DNA from: Holophaga foetida DSM 6591
GTDB taxonomy: Bacteria; Acidobacteriota; Holophagae; Holophagales; Holophagaceae
Length of the DNA: 42,351 nucleotides
Assembly: GCF_000242615.2 (NCBI RefSeq)
Contig: NZ_KI912268.1
Coordinates: forward strand, 1,542,100-1,584,450
Reading direction: 5' to 3'
Numbering within the stretch: position 1 is the stretch's first letter; each line of letters opens with the position of its first letter. This document shows positions 1 to 9,510 of the stretch, one piece after another. The notes under the pieces are model-generated. The model saw nothing but the letters and a program-made list of their open reading frames with translations, was not told the origin of the DNA and ran no database searches. Position numbers and translations under genes: made by a program.

Positions 1-226
<226 letters not shown>

Positions 227-351
227 GCCGCACCCAGTGGGGTGTCCTCCGCTTCGGCCTACGGCCTACGCTCCAGACACCCCACGGGCTCATACAACAA
301 GGGGGTCAATATTCGTGTCGCCGGGTGGGTTAATTTTCATGTCGCTTGACA
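227..351 (+). mobile_element. Right end of the IS21-family element
   Basis: After the istB stop the sequence contains two related subterminal blocks, TCAATATTCGTGTCGC (306-321) and TTAATTTTCATGTCGC (330-345). It closes with GCTTGACA ending at 351, which on the other strand begins TGTCAAGC. IS21-family elements have multiple subterminal repeats and ends beginning with TGT, so 351 is the likely outer edge. The left end lies outside the window, so target duplication cannot be checked. Confidence 0.6.
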
Positions 352-828
352 GTCGTCTGGCGATGCGTCAACATCGCGATGACCAAGGAGCCTTCATTTA
401 CATGGAATTGCTAGCTTTCTTACTGCGCGGGCCCGCCACACGGCGCCACCCCCGCCGCGGAGCGGCTTCGTTCAACACCAATCAGCACCTACGAAAACAG
501 TGATCATGATTCGGCCAATCGCTCACCAGGGGGGCCGCCTGCATGACCTGCCCCTCGGGCCTCACGGGCACCCTCATGGCCATCGAGGGCATCCTCTAGA
601 AGGAAGTGGACCCGGAGATCGTGGTCATCACGGTGTGAGGCCCGTTTGCCATCAATCGTAAAGGCCATGTCCCCGCTGATCATTGGGGGCCCAGTATGTG
701 CAGCCTTTGCTAAGGCCCTTCTCTGCCTGACCCACGAACCCGATAACCTCAGCGCGGGCGGGTTGGAAAACCTTTCATATTAAGAACCTCAATGCCTACA
801 ACAGCCGACTAATGACCTGGATTCGGCA
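352..828. other. Intergenic debris without an intact gene
   Basis: No convincing complete reading frame is present over about 480 bases. The only recognisable item is a possible NifU-domain relic at 531-638. The rest shows no clear repeat, RNA gene or promoter. Its position next to an IS end suggests rearranged DNA. Confidence 0.5.
531..638 (+). pseudogene. Possible relic of a NifU C-terminal (Fe-S scaffold) domain
   Basis: The frame reads GAACMTCPSGLTGTLMAIEG, then IL, a TAG stop at 597-599, then KEVDPEIVVITV and a second stop at 636-638. This resembles the end of NifU-like domains, where a CxxC iron-sulfur motif (here C-M-T-C) is followed by a helix containing GIE and a short strand ending in V. 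The internal stop and missing N-terminal part make it a relic at best. The match is short and made from memory of the family pattern. Confidence 0.3.
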
Positions 829-1794
829 TTAAGAGTCAGATGGCAGTGATACCCGGAGCATGCTAGACAGAGGTTTTACGGTGAGATTTGTGTTCCCGTT
901 AATACCGTCGAGAGCAGCACTGATTGAGGTCGTTCCCGCTGCAACGGTTGTTGCAGTTCCTCCAGTAGTGGTGATCGTAGCGACGCTTTGAAGTGACGAA
1001 TTCCAGGTAACCATGCCCGTAATATCAGCAGTCGTTCCATCGGAATAAGTACCGGTGGCTTTCATACTAACGTTTACAGAAAAACCGAATACCGTAGCAT
1101 CAGCCGGTGTAACACTAATCGATTGCAGTTCCACCGCAGTGACCGTCAGCAGCGTACTGCCAGGGACACTGTCAAGGGTTGCCCTAATCGTGGCCGAGCC
1201 GACCGCCAAGGCCTGGATAAGGCCCTTGTTGCTGACGGCATCACTGACGGTAGCTGCGGCAGGGTCGGACGAAGCCCAGCCCGCATCAAAGGTGATGTCC
1301 TGAGTCGTGGCATCCGAGAAGGTACCGGTTGCCAAAAGTTGTATTGTCAAGCCTTTGGGAACCGATGGAGTTGCAGGGGTGACCGTTATGGAAGTGATTG
1401 TGGCCGAACTTACCGTTAATGTGTAGGTGTTCGAAACACTCCCAACGGTCGCGATCAGGTCGGCGGTTCCTGGTGTGAGACCGCTCACCCTGTTGGGAGA
1501 TGACGCGGTGACAAAACCTGCCACTTGCGGCGAACTGCTTGACCAGACCACTTGATCGGTTATGTCACGGCTGTAATGACCGGAGAAATCACCTGTTACC
1601 TTAAGCGTGGTGGATGTATGCGCGGCAATGGTCGAGTAATCAGCAACAATCTGGATTGAAGTCAGAGGATCTGATTTACATCTCCTGCCTGCCGTTTCGT
1701 TGCCGCCACAACCGGACAAAAGTAACGTAAAAATAAAACCGGGCCATAGCAGACTGGTAGCGCGTAGCCTTCCCAATAATCGCAACCATCTCAT
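829..1794 (-). CDS. Lipoprotein with tandem bacterial Ig-like (BIG2-type) domains
   Basis: The 321-residue protein starts with a basic N-terminus, a hydrophobic stretch and a lipobox L-S-G-C ending at Cys29, so export and lipidation are expected. The rest looks like about three repeats of roughly 85 residues, each with patterns such as TSITVTPATPSVPKG, ATGTFSDATTQDIT and VTWNSS. These are typical of BIG2/Ig-like folds in surface proteins and adhesins. A ribosome-binding site (AGGGAG) sits about seven bases before the ATG. Ligand and role are unknown. Both neighbours are IS debris, so it may be part of accessory DNA. The domain call is fairly sure; the function is not. Confidence 0.8.
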   Translation of the reverse strand: MRWLRLLGRLRATSLLWPGFIFTLLLSGCGGNETAGRRCKSDPLTSIQIVADYSTIAAHTSTTLKVTGDFSGHYSRDITDQVVWSSSSPQVAGFVTASSPNRVSGLTPGTADLIATVGSVSNTYTLTVSSATITSITVTPATPSVPKGLTIQLLATGTFSDATTQDITFDAGWASSDPAAATVSDAVSNKGLIQALAVGSATIRATLDSVPGSTLLTVTAVELQSISVTPADATVFGFSVNVSMKATGTYSDGTTADITGMVTWNSSLQSVATITTTGGTATTVAAGTTSISAALDGINGNTNLTVKPLSSMLRVSLPSDS

Positions 1795-1841
1795 TGCTTT
1801 CTCCCTTGCCGTAAACCCGCGTTTTCCCTAAAAGTGAGCTT

Positions 1842-1855
1842 TTACCCTAGGGTAA
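1842..1855. promoter_or_regulatory. Perfect 14-bp palindrome upstream of the Ig-like lipoprotein
   Basis: TTACCCTAGGGTAA is a perfect palindrome 48-61 bases before the lipoprotein start, where a promoter would lie. A related GGGTGACCC core follows nearby at about 1878. It could be an operator for a dimeric regulator. No regulator is identified. Confidence 0.35.
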
Positions 1856-1936
1856 TCCAGCCTTGCTGTTGCTATGGGTGACCCTATTTTTCAGCCCCTA
1901 TGCCTGAGGATAGCAGCAGGCACGGCGGACGCATGA

Positions 1937-2158
1937 TCAATCCATAGTGTCATTCATGAAGCCCATCAGCCCATCAAGGCGGTAGGTCGGGTTGAGGGCT
2001 GCTTTCAGTCGGCGGTTCTTGATGCTCCGCTTGGAATCCGAGTCCTGCCTCAGAAGGTTCAGGACTAATGTGGCGTAGGATGGCACCCGCCTCGGCGGGA
2101 CAAAATCGACATGAGTCATATCAACGCCGTCCACCTGCATACTCGTATCGTTCGACAT
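1937..2158 (-). pseudogene. ISAs1-like transposase, C-terminal remnant
   Basis: The 73-residue frame contains SYATLVLNLLRQDSDSKRSI, then KNRRLKAALNPTYRL. This resembles the end of ISAs1 (H-repeat) DDE transposases, where LNLLR, a basic KR.I..KR.kA stretch and a final YLL segment are conserved. The catalytic core is absent and the N-terminal 25 residues do not look like the family. It is therefore probably a decayed fragment that acquired a chance start. A short unrelated host protein is the alternative. Confidence 0.5.
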
Positions 2159-2202
2159 CGAGATGCCTCCGAATTGGTGATCAGGTGTGCGGGATGCTAG
2201 TG

Positions 2203-2286
2203 CTAGCCTAGCGCCAAGCGGCGACAGGCCACCACAGCATCTTTATCCACATCCAATCCTCCACACCTCGGATAGATTACTTCCAT
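2203..2286 (-). pseudogene. IS110-family transposase, N-terminal remnant
   Basis: Read from 2286, the frame gives MEVIYPRCGGLDVDKDAVVA followed by CRRLALG and a stop. IS110/IS1111-family DEDD transposases typically begin MEVxYPRCAGLDVHKDTVVAC, with the first catalytic Asp in GLDV. Here the Asp is kept, the usual His after it is Asp, and the frame ends after 27 codons. It lies just 37 bases before the next gene's ATG, so an IS once abutted that gene. Confidence 0.6.
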
Positions 2287-2323
2287 GCTCATCCGCTGCA
2301 CGTGATGGCGACACCCTGATGCC

Positions 2324-4882
2324 ATGAATACCTCCCCCCTCTTCCATCCCACCACCGGCCTCCCAGGACTTGATGAAGTCCTGCATGGGGTGCAGCCCGG
2401 CGACAACCTCGTCTGGCAGATCCAGTCACTGGACGAATACCTGGCCCTCGTCACCCCTTACGCAGGCGCCGCCCAGGCGCAGGGACGGCGGCTGATCTAT
2501 TTCCGCTTTGCCGGGCATCCGGCGTTGTTCGACGAGACCAGCAATGCGGAAATCCATCTCGCATCGCCGGAAAACGGCTTCGATGCTTTCGTGGATCAGA
2601 TCCATACCGTGATCGAGGCGGCGGGTCGGGAGACCATGTACGTTTTCGACTGCCTCTCCGATCTGGCAGAAGTGTGGCAGTCGGATCGCATGATGGGAAA
2701 CTTCTTCCGCCTGACCTGCCCGCGCCTTTTCGATCTGGACACCGTCACCTATTTTGCGGTCTACCGGAATCGCCATGCCCCTGCGGGCATGGAGATGATC
2801 ACCGAGACGACCCAATATCTGCTTGATGTATTCCGTTGCCAGGGACGCAACTACATCAAGCCGATCAAGGTCCAGCACCGCTCCGCCTCAGCGATGAACC
2901 TGATCCACGCCTGGGAGGCTGGCGACCGTTTCCGCCCCGTCGTCGACAGCGGGACCCTGGCGGAGATACTGGCCGGCTCCGGTTGGCTTGGCCTTGAGGA
3001 CAGAATGGGCGTCAGCCACTGGCAGCGCCATTTTTCAGCGGCTCGCGAACTGGTCGGCAAGCGGAGGATGGGCAAGTCAGACCCAGATGCTGAAGCGAGC
3101 CATTGTGACTTTCTTTTCCGCCTGCTCTTTCCCGAGGACGCGGGAATGAACGACATGCTCCACCGCTATCTCAGCCTCGATGACCTCATCGCAGTGCGAG
3201 ACCGCATGATCGGCGCAGGCTCCATTGGTGGCAAGGCCCAGGGCATGCTCCTGGCGCGCGCCATCCTCCGCCGCGATCAACCGACGCTGCACGCCCGCCT
3301 GGAAGCGCACGATTCGTTCTACGTCGGCACGGAAGTCTTCGACACGTTCTTCGTATCCAATGGGCTGTGGTGGATCCGCCGCCAGCAGCGCGAACCGGAA
3401 ACCTTCCTGAAGCAGCTCGATGAAGCCCACGAACGCATCATGGGAGGAAGCTTCACCCAGCCCACCCTGCGCCAGTTCGCCGGAATGCTCGACTATTTCG
3501 GAGAATGGCCCTACATCGTGCGCTCCAGCTCACGCCTTGAGGATCACTACGGCAACGCCTTCGCTGGCCAGTACGTCAGCATATTCTGCGCGAACCGGGG
3601 CACCCGCGAAGAACGGATGGCTGATCTCCTCAACGCCATCCGCCAGGTCTACGCCAGTACCCTCAGCGAACAAGCCCTGCGCTATCGCCAGCGCCGCGGA
3701 CTCCTCGAATCCCACGAGCAGATGGCGCTTCTGATCATGCGCGTTTCCGGCACCGCTGGCGGCCGGTATTTCCACCCTCACGCCGCCGGCGTGGGGCTCT
3801 CGTTCAACCCCTACCGCTGGAACCCGGACATCGACACCCACGCTGGCGTGGTCCGCCTGGTTGCGGGGCTGGGCACCCGGGCCGTGGACCGCGCAGACGA
3901 CGACTACACACGCCTGGTCGCCCTCAATGCCCCGCAGTTGCGCCCTGAAACCAACTTCGGCGCCATCGCCAGATATGCCCAACGCCGCATGGACGCCCTG
4001 GACCTCGAAACCAACACCGTGATCAGTGGCCCCTTCGCCGAAATCGCGAGCCAATCCGCCCACTTCCCCGAAGCCCTGTTCACGTCCCGCGAGCAGCCGG
4101 ACCGCCCAGCCTTCCTCACCTTTGATGGACTCATCGACGGGACGGCCTTCGTGTCGGACATGCGGACGGTGCTGGGAACCTTGCACACCGCCTATCAGCA
4201 CCCGGTGGAAATCGAATTCGCACTCAATGTGACTCCCGGCGATGGCTACCGGATCAACATCCTTCAATGTCGACCGATGCAGGTGCGCGTGGCGGAGGCC
4301 GGAGCCATCATCAAGCCCTCCAGCGAGGCCCGTCGCCTCGTCGAAGCCCAGGGTGCCGTGATCGGGCCTAGCCGCCTCATCAAACCGGACCGGATCGTCT
4401 ACGTGCTTCCATCACGCTATGGGAGCCTCAAGCAGGCCGACCGCTTCGGCGTGGCGCGCCTGATCGGTGAGATCAACCGCGCCAGTTCAGGGCATACCCT
4501 CCTGCTCCTTGGCCCCGGACGTTGGGGAACACGTGATCCTTGGCTGGGAATCCCGGTGGCCTTTGCCGAGATCAACAATGTTGCGGCCCTTTGCGAGATC
4601 GTGGCCATGCACGAGAACCTCGTGCCCGATGTGTCGCTCGGCACGCACTTCATCAACGAACTGGTGGAAGCCGACATGCTGTATTTCGCGCTCTTCCCAG
4701 AGAAGGAGGGCAATGTCATCGACGAGGCGTCCATCCTCAGCATGCCCAACCGACTCGTAGATCTGCTGCCCGGCGCCGGAAAGTGGAGCGACCTGGTGCA
4801 CCTGGCCGAGCCTCCCTCAGGAGGCTTCGCCCTTTATGCTGACGCCGAGTCGCAATGCGTCCAGGTCACGGCAGATCGATGA
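2324..4882 (+). CDS. PEP/pyruvate-binding domain protein with a degenerate KaiC/RadA-like N-terminus
   Basis: The protein has 852 residues. Residues 1-220 follow a KaiC/RadA-like pattern (TTGLPGLDEVLHGVQPGDNL, then a Walker-B-like MYVFDCLSDL), but the P-loop GxxGxGKT is absent. Residues about 295-655 match the ATP-grasp PEP/pyruvate-binding domain of PPDK/PEP synthase: GAGSIGGKAQGM near 297, IVRSSSRLEDHYGNAFAGQY near 398, and the closing LQCRP near 648. The swivelling phospho-histidine domain of true PPDK is not seen; the C-terminal 200 residues (GPGRWGTRDPWLG) are family-specific. The enzyme reaction is unknown; nucleotide-dependent phosphotransfer is an inference. No clear Shine-Dalgarno precedes the ATG. 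It converges on the GT39 gene with 13 bases between stops. Confidence 0.8.
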   Translation: MNTSPLFHPTTGLPGLDEVLHGVQPGDNLVWQIQSLDEYLALVTPYAGAAQAQGRRLIYFRFAGHPALFDETSNAEIHLASPENGFDAFVDQIHTVIEAAGRETMYVFDCLSDLAEVWQSDRMMGNFFRLTCPRLFDLDTVTYFAVYRNRHAPAGMEMITETTQYLLDVFRCQGRNYIKPIKVQHRSASAMNLIHAWEAGDRFRPVVDSGTLAEILAGSGWLGLEDRMGVSHWQRHFSAARELVGKRRMGKSDPDAEASHCDFLFRLLFPEDAGMNDMLHRYLSLDDLIAVRDRMIGAGSIGGKAQGMLLARAILRRDQPTLHARLEAHDSFYVGTEVFDTFFVSNGLWWIRRQQREPETFLKQLDEAHERIMGGSFTQPTLRQFAGMLDYFGEWPYIVRSSSRLEDHYGNAFAGQYVSIFCANRGTREERMADLLNAIRQVYASTLSEQALRYRQRRGLLESHEQMALLIMRVSGTAGGRYFHPHAAGVGLSFNPYRWNPDIDTHAGVVRLVAGLGTRAVDRADDDYTRLVALNAPQLRPETNFGAIARYAQRRMDALDLETNTVISGPFAEIASQSAHFPEALFTSREQPDRPAFLTFDGLIDGTAFVSDMRTVLGTLHTAYQHPVEIEFALNVTPGDGYRINILQCRPMQVRVAEAGAIIKPSSEARRLVEAQGAVIGPSRLIKPDRIVYVLPSRYGSLKQADRFGVARLIGEINRASSGHTLLLLGPGRWGTRDPWLGIPVAFAEINNVAALCEIVAMHENLVPDVSLGTHFINELVEADMLYFALFPEKEGNVIDEASILSMPNRLVDLLPGAGKWSDLVHLAEPPSGGFALYADAESQCVQVTADR

Positions 4883-4895
4883 ACCCCCTGGCCGC

Positions 4896-6356
4896 TCACG
4901 GTTTCAGGAACAGCGTCCTGCCATCCCGCCCGGGCACCGGAACATAAGTCGCTTCCAGGAAAGGCTTCACCTCTGGCCAGGGGAAGCACACCAGGGCCAC
5001 CTGTTCCGGCTGATATCGCATGAGGCAGTCCATCATCCACTGTCCTTGTGAGAGGCCCACGGACACGCGCTTGTGCGAAAGGACCGCCATCTCCGGAGGC
5101 ACCAGCAGACCCGCCCGGAAGGCATACATCGGGCGGTCCGTCACCACCCAGCGCGTGGCCTTGGCACGCTGGGCCATGAGGGCCGTCAACCGCATGTCCT
5201 CCAGGCGTTCGGCCTGGCTCTCATCCTTCACCCAGTGCACCGCACTGCTGTAGGTGCGTTGGATCTGCGCCCCGACGAGGACCAGGACAACAAGCCCGAG
5301 GGCAAGAGCGGCCTTTTTCATCCTCCATCCGCTCCATCCGCCCGCGAGACGGGCTCTCAACCACGGGCCGGCATTGAAGATCTCCGCAGCCAGCATCGCG
5401 GCAGGCAGTGTGACGAGCAGGGCCTGATGGAACCACACCGGACGATGGAAGGAGAGGATCAGCGTCGTCACCATCGCCCAGAGCGCGGGGTAGATCGCGG
5501 CGGTGTGCCGCCTCGACCAGGCCATCCCCACCCCCGCGACCGCGAGCACAAGCAGATAGCGGGCAGACTTCAGGGCCTTGTCCAAGGTGATTTTCTGGTA
5601 CAAGGGCACGTCCCGGGCGGCCACATGGGGATTCAGAAGCTGCCGCAGGCTTGAGAGGTCCATCAGCAGCCATGCGGTTGCGAGGGCTACCCCTGCAAAG
5701 ACAGCCCCCCAGACCAGGATCATGGTCATGCGCTGACGCAGTGAGCCGACTTCCCGATCCAGAAGCAGCCCCACCACGAACACCGGCAGCAGCGTCAGCG
5801 TGAACCCCTTGATGAAGGCGGAAAGCGCCAGGAGCGCAGCAGACAGGGCCAGGAAGCCAAGTCGACGCCGACGGCGCCCATGGGCGAATGCCGCCAGGGA
5901 CAGGACCGCCAGGGCGAGCGCGGGCAGGCCGATCATCACGGAAAAGCTGAGCGTGACGTAGTGGGGAAGACAGGCGATGAGCAGAACGCCGCCCACCGCT
6001 GCGGGAATCCCGTTCGTGACACGCAGGAACTGGAAGGCACCCCAGAGCAGCAACCCGGAGAAGAACACGACCAGCAGACGGGCGGCCAGGACCCCAGGAC
6101 CGACAAGCCGGAACAGGAAGGCGAGGAGGTGGGTGAAGAGCGGAGGTTGATCGCTCCATGTCTCGGCATAGAGCGGGTAGCCATGATTCAGGAGAGCCGC
6201 CTTCATGAGGTTGCCTCCCTCGTCCGGACTGAACTCGAAATTGGGCAGCCTCCAGCAGATCAGCGCGACGATGGCGACGAAGAGAAGGGGCAGGATGTAG
6301 GAAAGGTGCCAGGAGAGGGACTTCCCCCGGAGCAGGATCGGTGACACTGGGTTCAT
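4896..6356 (-). CDS. GT39/ArnT-like membrane glycosyltransferase
   Basis: The 486-residue protein has about ten hydrophobic segments. Its first periplasmic loop carries SPDEGG (Asp45-Glu46) and, shortly after, WSDQPPLFT (residues 67-75). That acidic pair and the DQPP block are the signature of the PMT/ArnT superfamily, which transfers sugars from polyprenyl-phosphate donors on the outer face of the inner membrane. Acceptor and sugar cannot be told. The start overlaps the stop of the upstream PL10 gene by ATGA, so translation is probably coupled. It is the last gene of a four-gene operon. Confidence 0.8.
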   Translation of the reverse strand: MNPVSPILLRGKSLSWHLSYILPLLFVAIVALICWRLPNFEFSPDEGGNLMKAALLNHGYPLYAETWSDQPPLFTHLLAFLFRLVGPGVLAARLLVVFFSGLLLWGAFQFLRVTNGIPAAVGGVLLIACLPHYVTLSFSVMIGLPALALAVLSLAAFAHGRRRRRLGFLALSAALLALSAFIKGFTLTLLPVFVVGLLLDREVGSLRQRMTMILVWGAVFAGVALATAWLLMDLSSLRQLLNPHVAARDVPLYQKITLDKALKSARYLLVLAVAGVGMAWSRRHTAAIYPALWAMVTTLILSFHRPVWFHQALLVTLPAAMLAAEIFNAGPWLRARLAGGWSGWRMKKAALALGLVVLVLVGAQIQRTYSSAVHWVKDESQAERLEDMRLTALMAQRAKATRWVVTDRPMYAFRAGLLVPPEMAVLSHKRVSVGLSQGQWMMDCLMRYQPEQVALVCFPWPEVKPFLEATYVPVPGRDGRTLFLKP

Positions 6357-7498
6357 GGACGCACCTGGCGATGAGGGAGAGACTCATTCAAGACCGTTGA
6401 AGGCCAATCGCCGAACCACTCGTATCCGGTTCGCCTCTCCCGCGTAAGATCCTCATAGCGCTCAAGCATCACCCCGTCGCGTGAGCAGAACACAGGCTTG
6501 CGAGTGACAGGGTCGTAGAACCTCGCCCAGAGCGGGGGTGCGCCCGACTCCTTGACCAGGAAACAGTCCGTCCCGCTGATGTGGTGTTTGTATTCAACCA
6601 GCTCAGCCGGGCGGGTCACCAGGCGGCACCCCTCCAACCGGACCGACGCCAGCCATGCCAGGGCACCACGGAGAGCCTGCTCCACCTCCGGGGATGCGGG
6701 CTTCTGCTCCATCAGGAAGGCGACGACCTCGGTCGTCTCCCGTGTCGCCAGGGCTGGAGGCTCGAAGCGGCGCCCCCATACGGGAAGGAATGTTGCATGG
6801 GCATGCTGCTGCGCCCACCCAGTCAATCGACCGTCGAGACGCACCTGACAGCGCAGGAGGCACGCTAGGCCCTTCGCATAAGCCCGGTTCACTTGCGCCA
6901 GGAGCTGTGGATCAACCACATCCTGCATCGAGCCGTCAGAGATCTGCCTCAATAGGCCCAGCACGCCGACCATCACCCCATCGTTGAAGGTGATGGCATC
7001 GACATCACTCCCCACCCATCCGCCGGATGCACGCTGTGCTGAAAGAAGGTATTCCACTCCCCGGCGCAGGGCTGGATCGTAGACGCGACTTCCGGTGTGC
7101 CGCCGCACCTGCGCCAGGTAGGCAAGCTGGGTCCAGGTGCCACCGTTGTCGAGGGTGCTCAGATTCGCCTTGGCGTTCCGTCCAGTAGCGATGGAGAATC
7201 TCTCAGCCGCCCCAAGAACCCGGAACCAGTCCTTGTTCTTGGGCCAGCCGCCATCCGGGTTCTGCCAGAGCAGGATGTTCTCCGCGATCTGACAACTCTG
7301 AGCCGGGGAATAGCAGGGGTAGGGTGGCGCTTCATTCTCGAATTTCATCCGCGCGTGATGAACGGAGTCCTTCAGGAGGTCTGTCGCGGGAGGGCGCCAA
7401 TCGGAGGCGTCACGGCATCGCGTCCCAGCCAGGATGGCCCCATCCCTTCCACAGGACATGAGCCCCGTCATGCATGCCACCAGAAGCAGAGGAATCAT
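6353..7498 (-). CDS. PL10-family pectate lyase-like lipoprotein
   Basis: The 381-residue protein has a short hydrophobic leader and a lipobox ending at Cys16 (L-M-S-C). Conserved blocks of polysaccharide lyase family 10 are visible: GGWPKNKDW (83-91), [12 protein letters not shown] (114-125), GVEYLLSAQ with GGW (147-161), and AITFNDGVM (168-176). Near the end are [19 protein letters not shown] and [11 protein letters not shown]10 enzymes cleave polygalacturonate by beta-elimination. Tethering to a membrane suggests action on oligosaccharides in the periplasm or at the surface. Substrate specificity is not shown. Its ATG overlaps the rnhA stop, and its own stop overlaps the GT39 start. Confidence 0.8.
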   Translation of the reverse strand: MIPLLLVACMTGLMSCGRDGAILAGTRCRDASDWRPPATDLLKDSVHHARMKFENEAPPYPCYSPAQSCQIAENILLWQNPDGGWPKNKDWFRVLGAAERFSIATGRNAKANLSTLDNGGTWTQLAYLAQVRRHTGSRVYDPALRRGVEYLLSAQRASGGWVGSDVDAITFNDGVMVGVLGLLRQISDGSMQDVVDPQLLAQVNRAYAKGLACLLRCQVRLDGRLTGWAQQHAHATFLPVWGRRFEPPALATRETTEVVAFLMEQKPASPEVEQALRGALAWLASVRLEGCRLVTRPAELVEYKHHISGTDCFLVKESGAPPLWARFYDPVTRKPVFCSRDGVMLERYEDLTRERRTGYEWFGDWPSTVLNESLPHRQVRP

Positions 7499-7950
7499 GC
7501 CTGAGCCGGAATGGCGTTCCGGGCCAACTGGTCCACCCGCTCATTCTCGGCGTGGCCATTGTGCCCCCGGACCCAGAAGGCCTCGACGCGGTGCTTGGCC
7601 AGCTGGGCATCCAGGGCCTGCCACAGCTCCACATTGATGACGGGCTGCTTGTCGGCCTTGCGCCATCCGTTCCGTTTCCAGCCCGCCAGCCATCCCTGGA
7701 TGCCCTTCACGACGTACTGGCTGTCGCAGAACATCTCCACATCACAGGGACGGGAGAGGGATTCGAGGCCCTTGATGGCGGCCATCAGCTCCATGCGGTT
7801 GTTGGTGGTGCCGGGCTCCCAGCCCGAACCCTCCTTTTCCTTGGGCCCCGTGGGGGTCTGGACCCGCAGGATGTAGCCCCAGCCACCGGGGCCGGGGTTT
7901 CCGAGACAGGATCCATCACAGTAGAGTTCGACCTTCGTGCGTAGGCTCAT
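7495..7950 (-). CDS. rnhA: Ribonuclease HI
   Basis: The 151-residue protein has the full RNase HI layout: [16 protein letters not shown] (catalytic Asp12), [11 protein letters not shown] (Glu54), MFCDSQYVV (Asp76) and [17 protein letters not shown] (His and Asp140). It degrades the RNA strand of RNA-DNA hybrids, removing primers and R-loops in the cytoplasm. Its length is typical of the family. It lies 12 bases after the PPK2-type gene and overlaps the PL10 start by ATGA, so it appears to be cotranscribed with genes of unrelated function. Confidence 0.95.
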   Translation of the reverse strand: MSLRTKVELYCDGSCLGNPGPGGWGYILRVQTPTGPKEKEGSGWEPGTTNNRMELMAAIKGLESLSRPCDVEMFCDSQYVVKGIQGWLAGWKRNGWRKADKQPVINVELWQALDAQLAKHRVEAFWVRGHNGHAENERVDQLARNAIPAQA

Positions 7951-7962
7951 GGATACAGGGTA

Positions 7963-9441
7963 TCAAAGAGCCTCCTCAATCCTCCGGCACAAGGTCTTCA
8001 GGATCTTGATGCGCCCGTAGAGCTTGTCCTCGCTCTCCACCAGGGTCCAGGGGGCGATCTCGGTGGAGGTGCGGTCGAACATGTCGCAGATGGCGGCCTC
8101 GTAGGCATCCCACTTCTCCCGGTTGCGCCAGTCCTCCTCGGTGATCTTGAAGCGCTTGAACTGGGTGTTCTGGCGCTCCTCGAAGCGGCGCAGCTGCTCC
8201 TCCTTGCTGATGGCGAGCCAGCACTTGAGGAGGATGGTGCCGCTCTTGGCCATCTGGGCTTCGAAATCATTGATCTCGCTGTAGGCCCGCATCCAGTCGG
8301 CCTCGGAGCAGAAGCCCTCCACCCGCTCCACCAGCACGCGGCCGTACCAGGAGCGATCGAAAATCAGGAGGCGTCCCTTCCTGGGGATATGCCGCCAGAA
8401 GCGCCAGAGGTAGGGCTGGGCCCGTTCTTCCTCCGTCGGGGCGGCCACAGGCTGGATGCGGCAGAAACGGGCATCCACCGCCTGGGTGATGCGCCGGATG
8501 CTGCCTCCCTTCCCTGCGGCATCCTGCCCCTCGAAAACACAGATGACACTGTGATCCCGGAACCGTTTGTGACGGGTCAGGAGGTTCAATTCCCCCTGGA
8601 ATTCCTCCAACTGCTTCTCGTAGTCCGCTTTTTCCAATTTCCTGGAGAGGTCCAGCTTCTGGAGGATGTTCACGCCATCAATGGAGACGATGGACGGGGG
8701 TGCCTGGACCTGGGCGCGGGGCTGGGCCGTGTTGTCCAGCCGGGCCCGCAGCTGTTCAAGGAGGACCTTGCCCACCGTCAGCTTCTGGTATCGGGCATCC
8801 GTGGCCTCCACCACGATCCATGGGGCCTGCCCCGTGCTGGTGTCGCGGAGGGCCCGCTCCGAGACCTCCCGGAAGGTGTCGTAGAGCTTGAAGTGGCGCC
8901 AATCCCGGGGGGTGACCCGCCAGCGGGTATTCTCGTCAGCCTCGAGCTTCTTGAGACGCTTCTTCTGAGCCTCCCTGGAGAGGTGCATCCAGAATTTGAG
9001 GACCAGAGCCCCCTCATCGATCAGCATCTGCTCGAAGCGCCGGACGAGATCCATGTCCTGATCCAGACGCTCGCCCGAAATCTTGCCGTAGGCCCGCTGG
9101 AGTATCGGCCAGCTGTACCAGCTCCCGTCGAAGATCCCGATCTTGCCCTTGGGGGGCAGCAACCTCCAGTAGCGCCACATGTAGGGACGCTCCAGCTCCT
9201 CGTCCGTGGGCTCGTCTAGACCATTGGTCTGGATATGGCGGGGGTCCATCCACTCGTTGAGGGTGGAGACCACGGCACTCTTCCCGGCCCCGTCCACCCC
9301 GGCAATGAGGATGACCACAGGGAATTTTTTGGCCGCCGCCAGATCGTACTGGGCATCCAGCAGGGCCGCCCGGAGACCCGGAACCTCCCGATCCCAGGAC
9401 GCCTTTTCGATGCGATGCCCCAGTTCCGCCGATTCGAACAT
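7963..9441 (-). CDS. pap: Polyphosphate:AMP phosphotransferase (two-domain PPK2, class II)
   Basis: The 492-residue protein is two PPK2 domains in tandem. Domain 1 has Walker A GVDGAGKS (48-55) and FDGSWYS (104-110). Domain 2 has GQDAAGKGG (305-313) and FDRSWYGR (361-368). The family uses polyphosphate to phosphorylate AMP to ADP in the cytoplasm. The Arg of the DRSWYGR block is Gly in the first domain, so the second domain is the more canonical catalytic unit. This asymmetry is common in fused class II proteins. It appears to be the first gene of the pap-rnhA-PL10-GT39 operon. Confidence 0.9.
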   Translation of the reverse strand: MFESAELGHRIEKASWDREVPGLRAALLDAQYDLAAAKKFPVVILIAGVDGAGKSAVVSTLNEWMDPRHIQTNGLDEPTDEELERPYMWRYWRLLPPKGKIGIFDGSWYSWPILQRAYGKISGERLDQDMDLVRRFEQMLIDEGALVLKFWMHLSREAQKKRLKKLEADENTRWRVTPRDWRHFKLYDTFREVSERALRDTSTGQAPWIVVEATDARYQKLTVGKVLLEQLRARLDNTAQPRAQVQAPPSIVSIDGVNILQKLDLSRKLEKADYEKQLEEFQGELNLLTRHKRFRDHSVICVFEGQDAAGKGGSIRRITQAVDARFCRIQPVAAPTEEERAQPYLWRFWRHIPRKGRLLIFDRSWYGRVLVERVEGFCSEADWMRAYSEINDFEAQMAKSGTILLKCWLAISKEEQLRRFEERQNTQFKRFKITEEDWRNREKWDAYEAAICDMFDRTSTEIAPWTLVESEDKLYGRIKILKTLCRRIEEAL

Positions 9442-9510
9442 GGCCTCCCTCCGATCCTCCCTGTCATCGGCAGAAGGCCGAGGGGAAATAAAGGTGGACG
9501 AAGCTCAATA

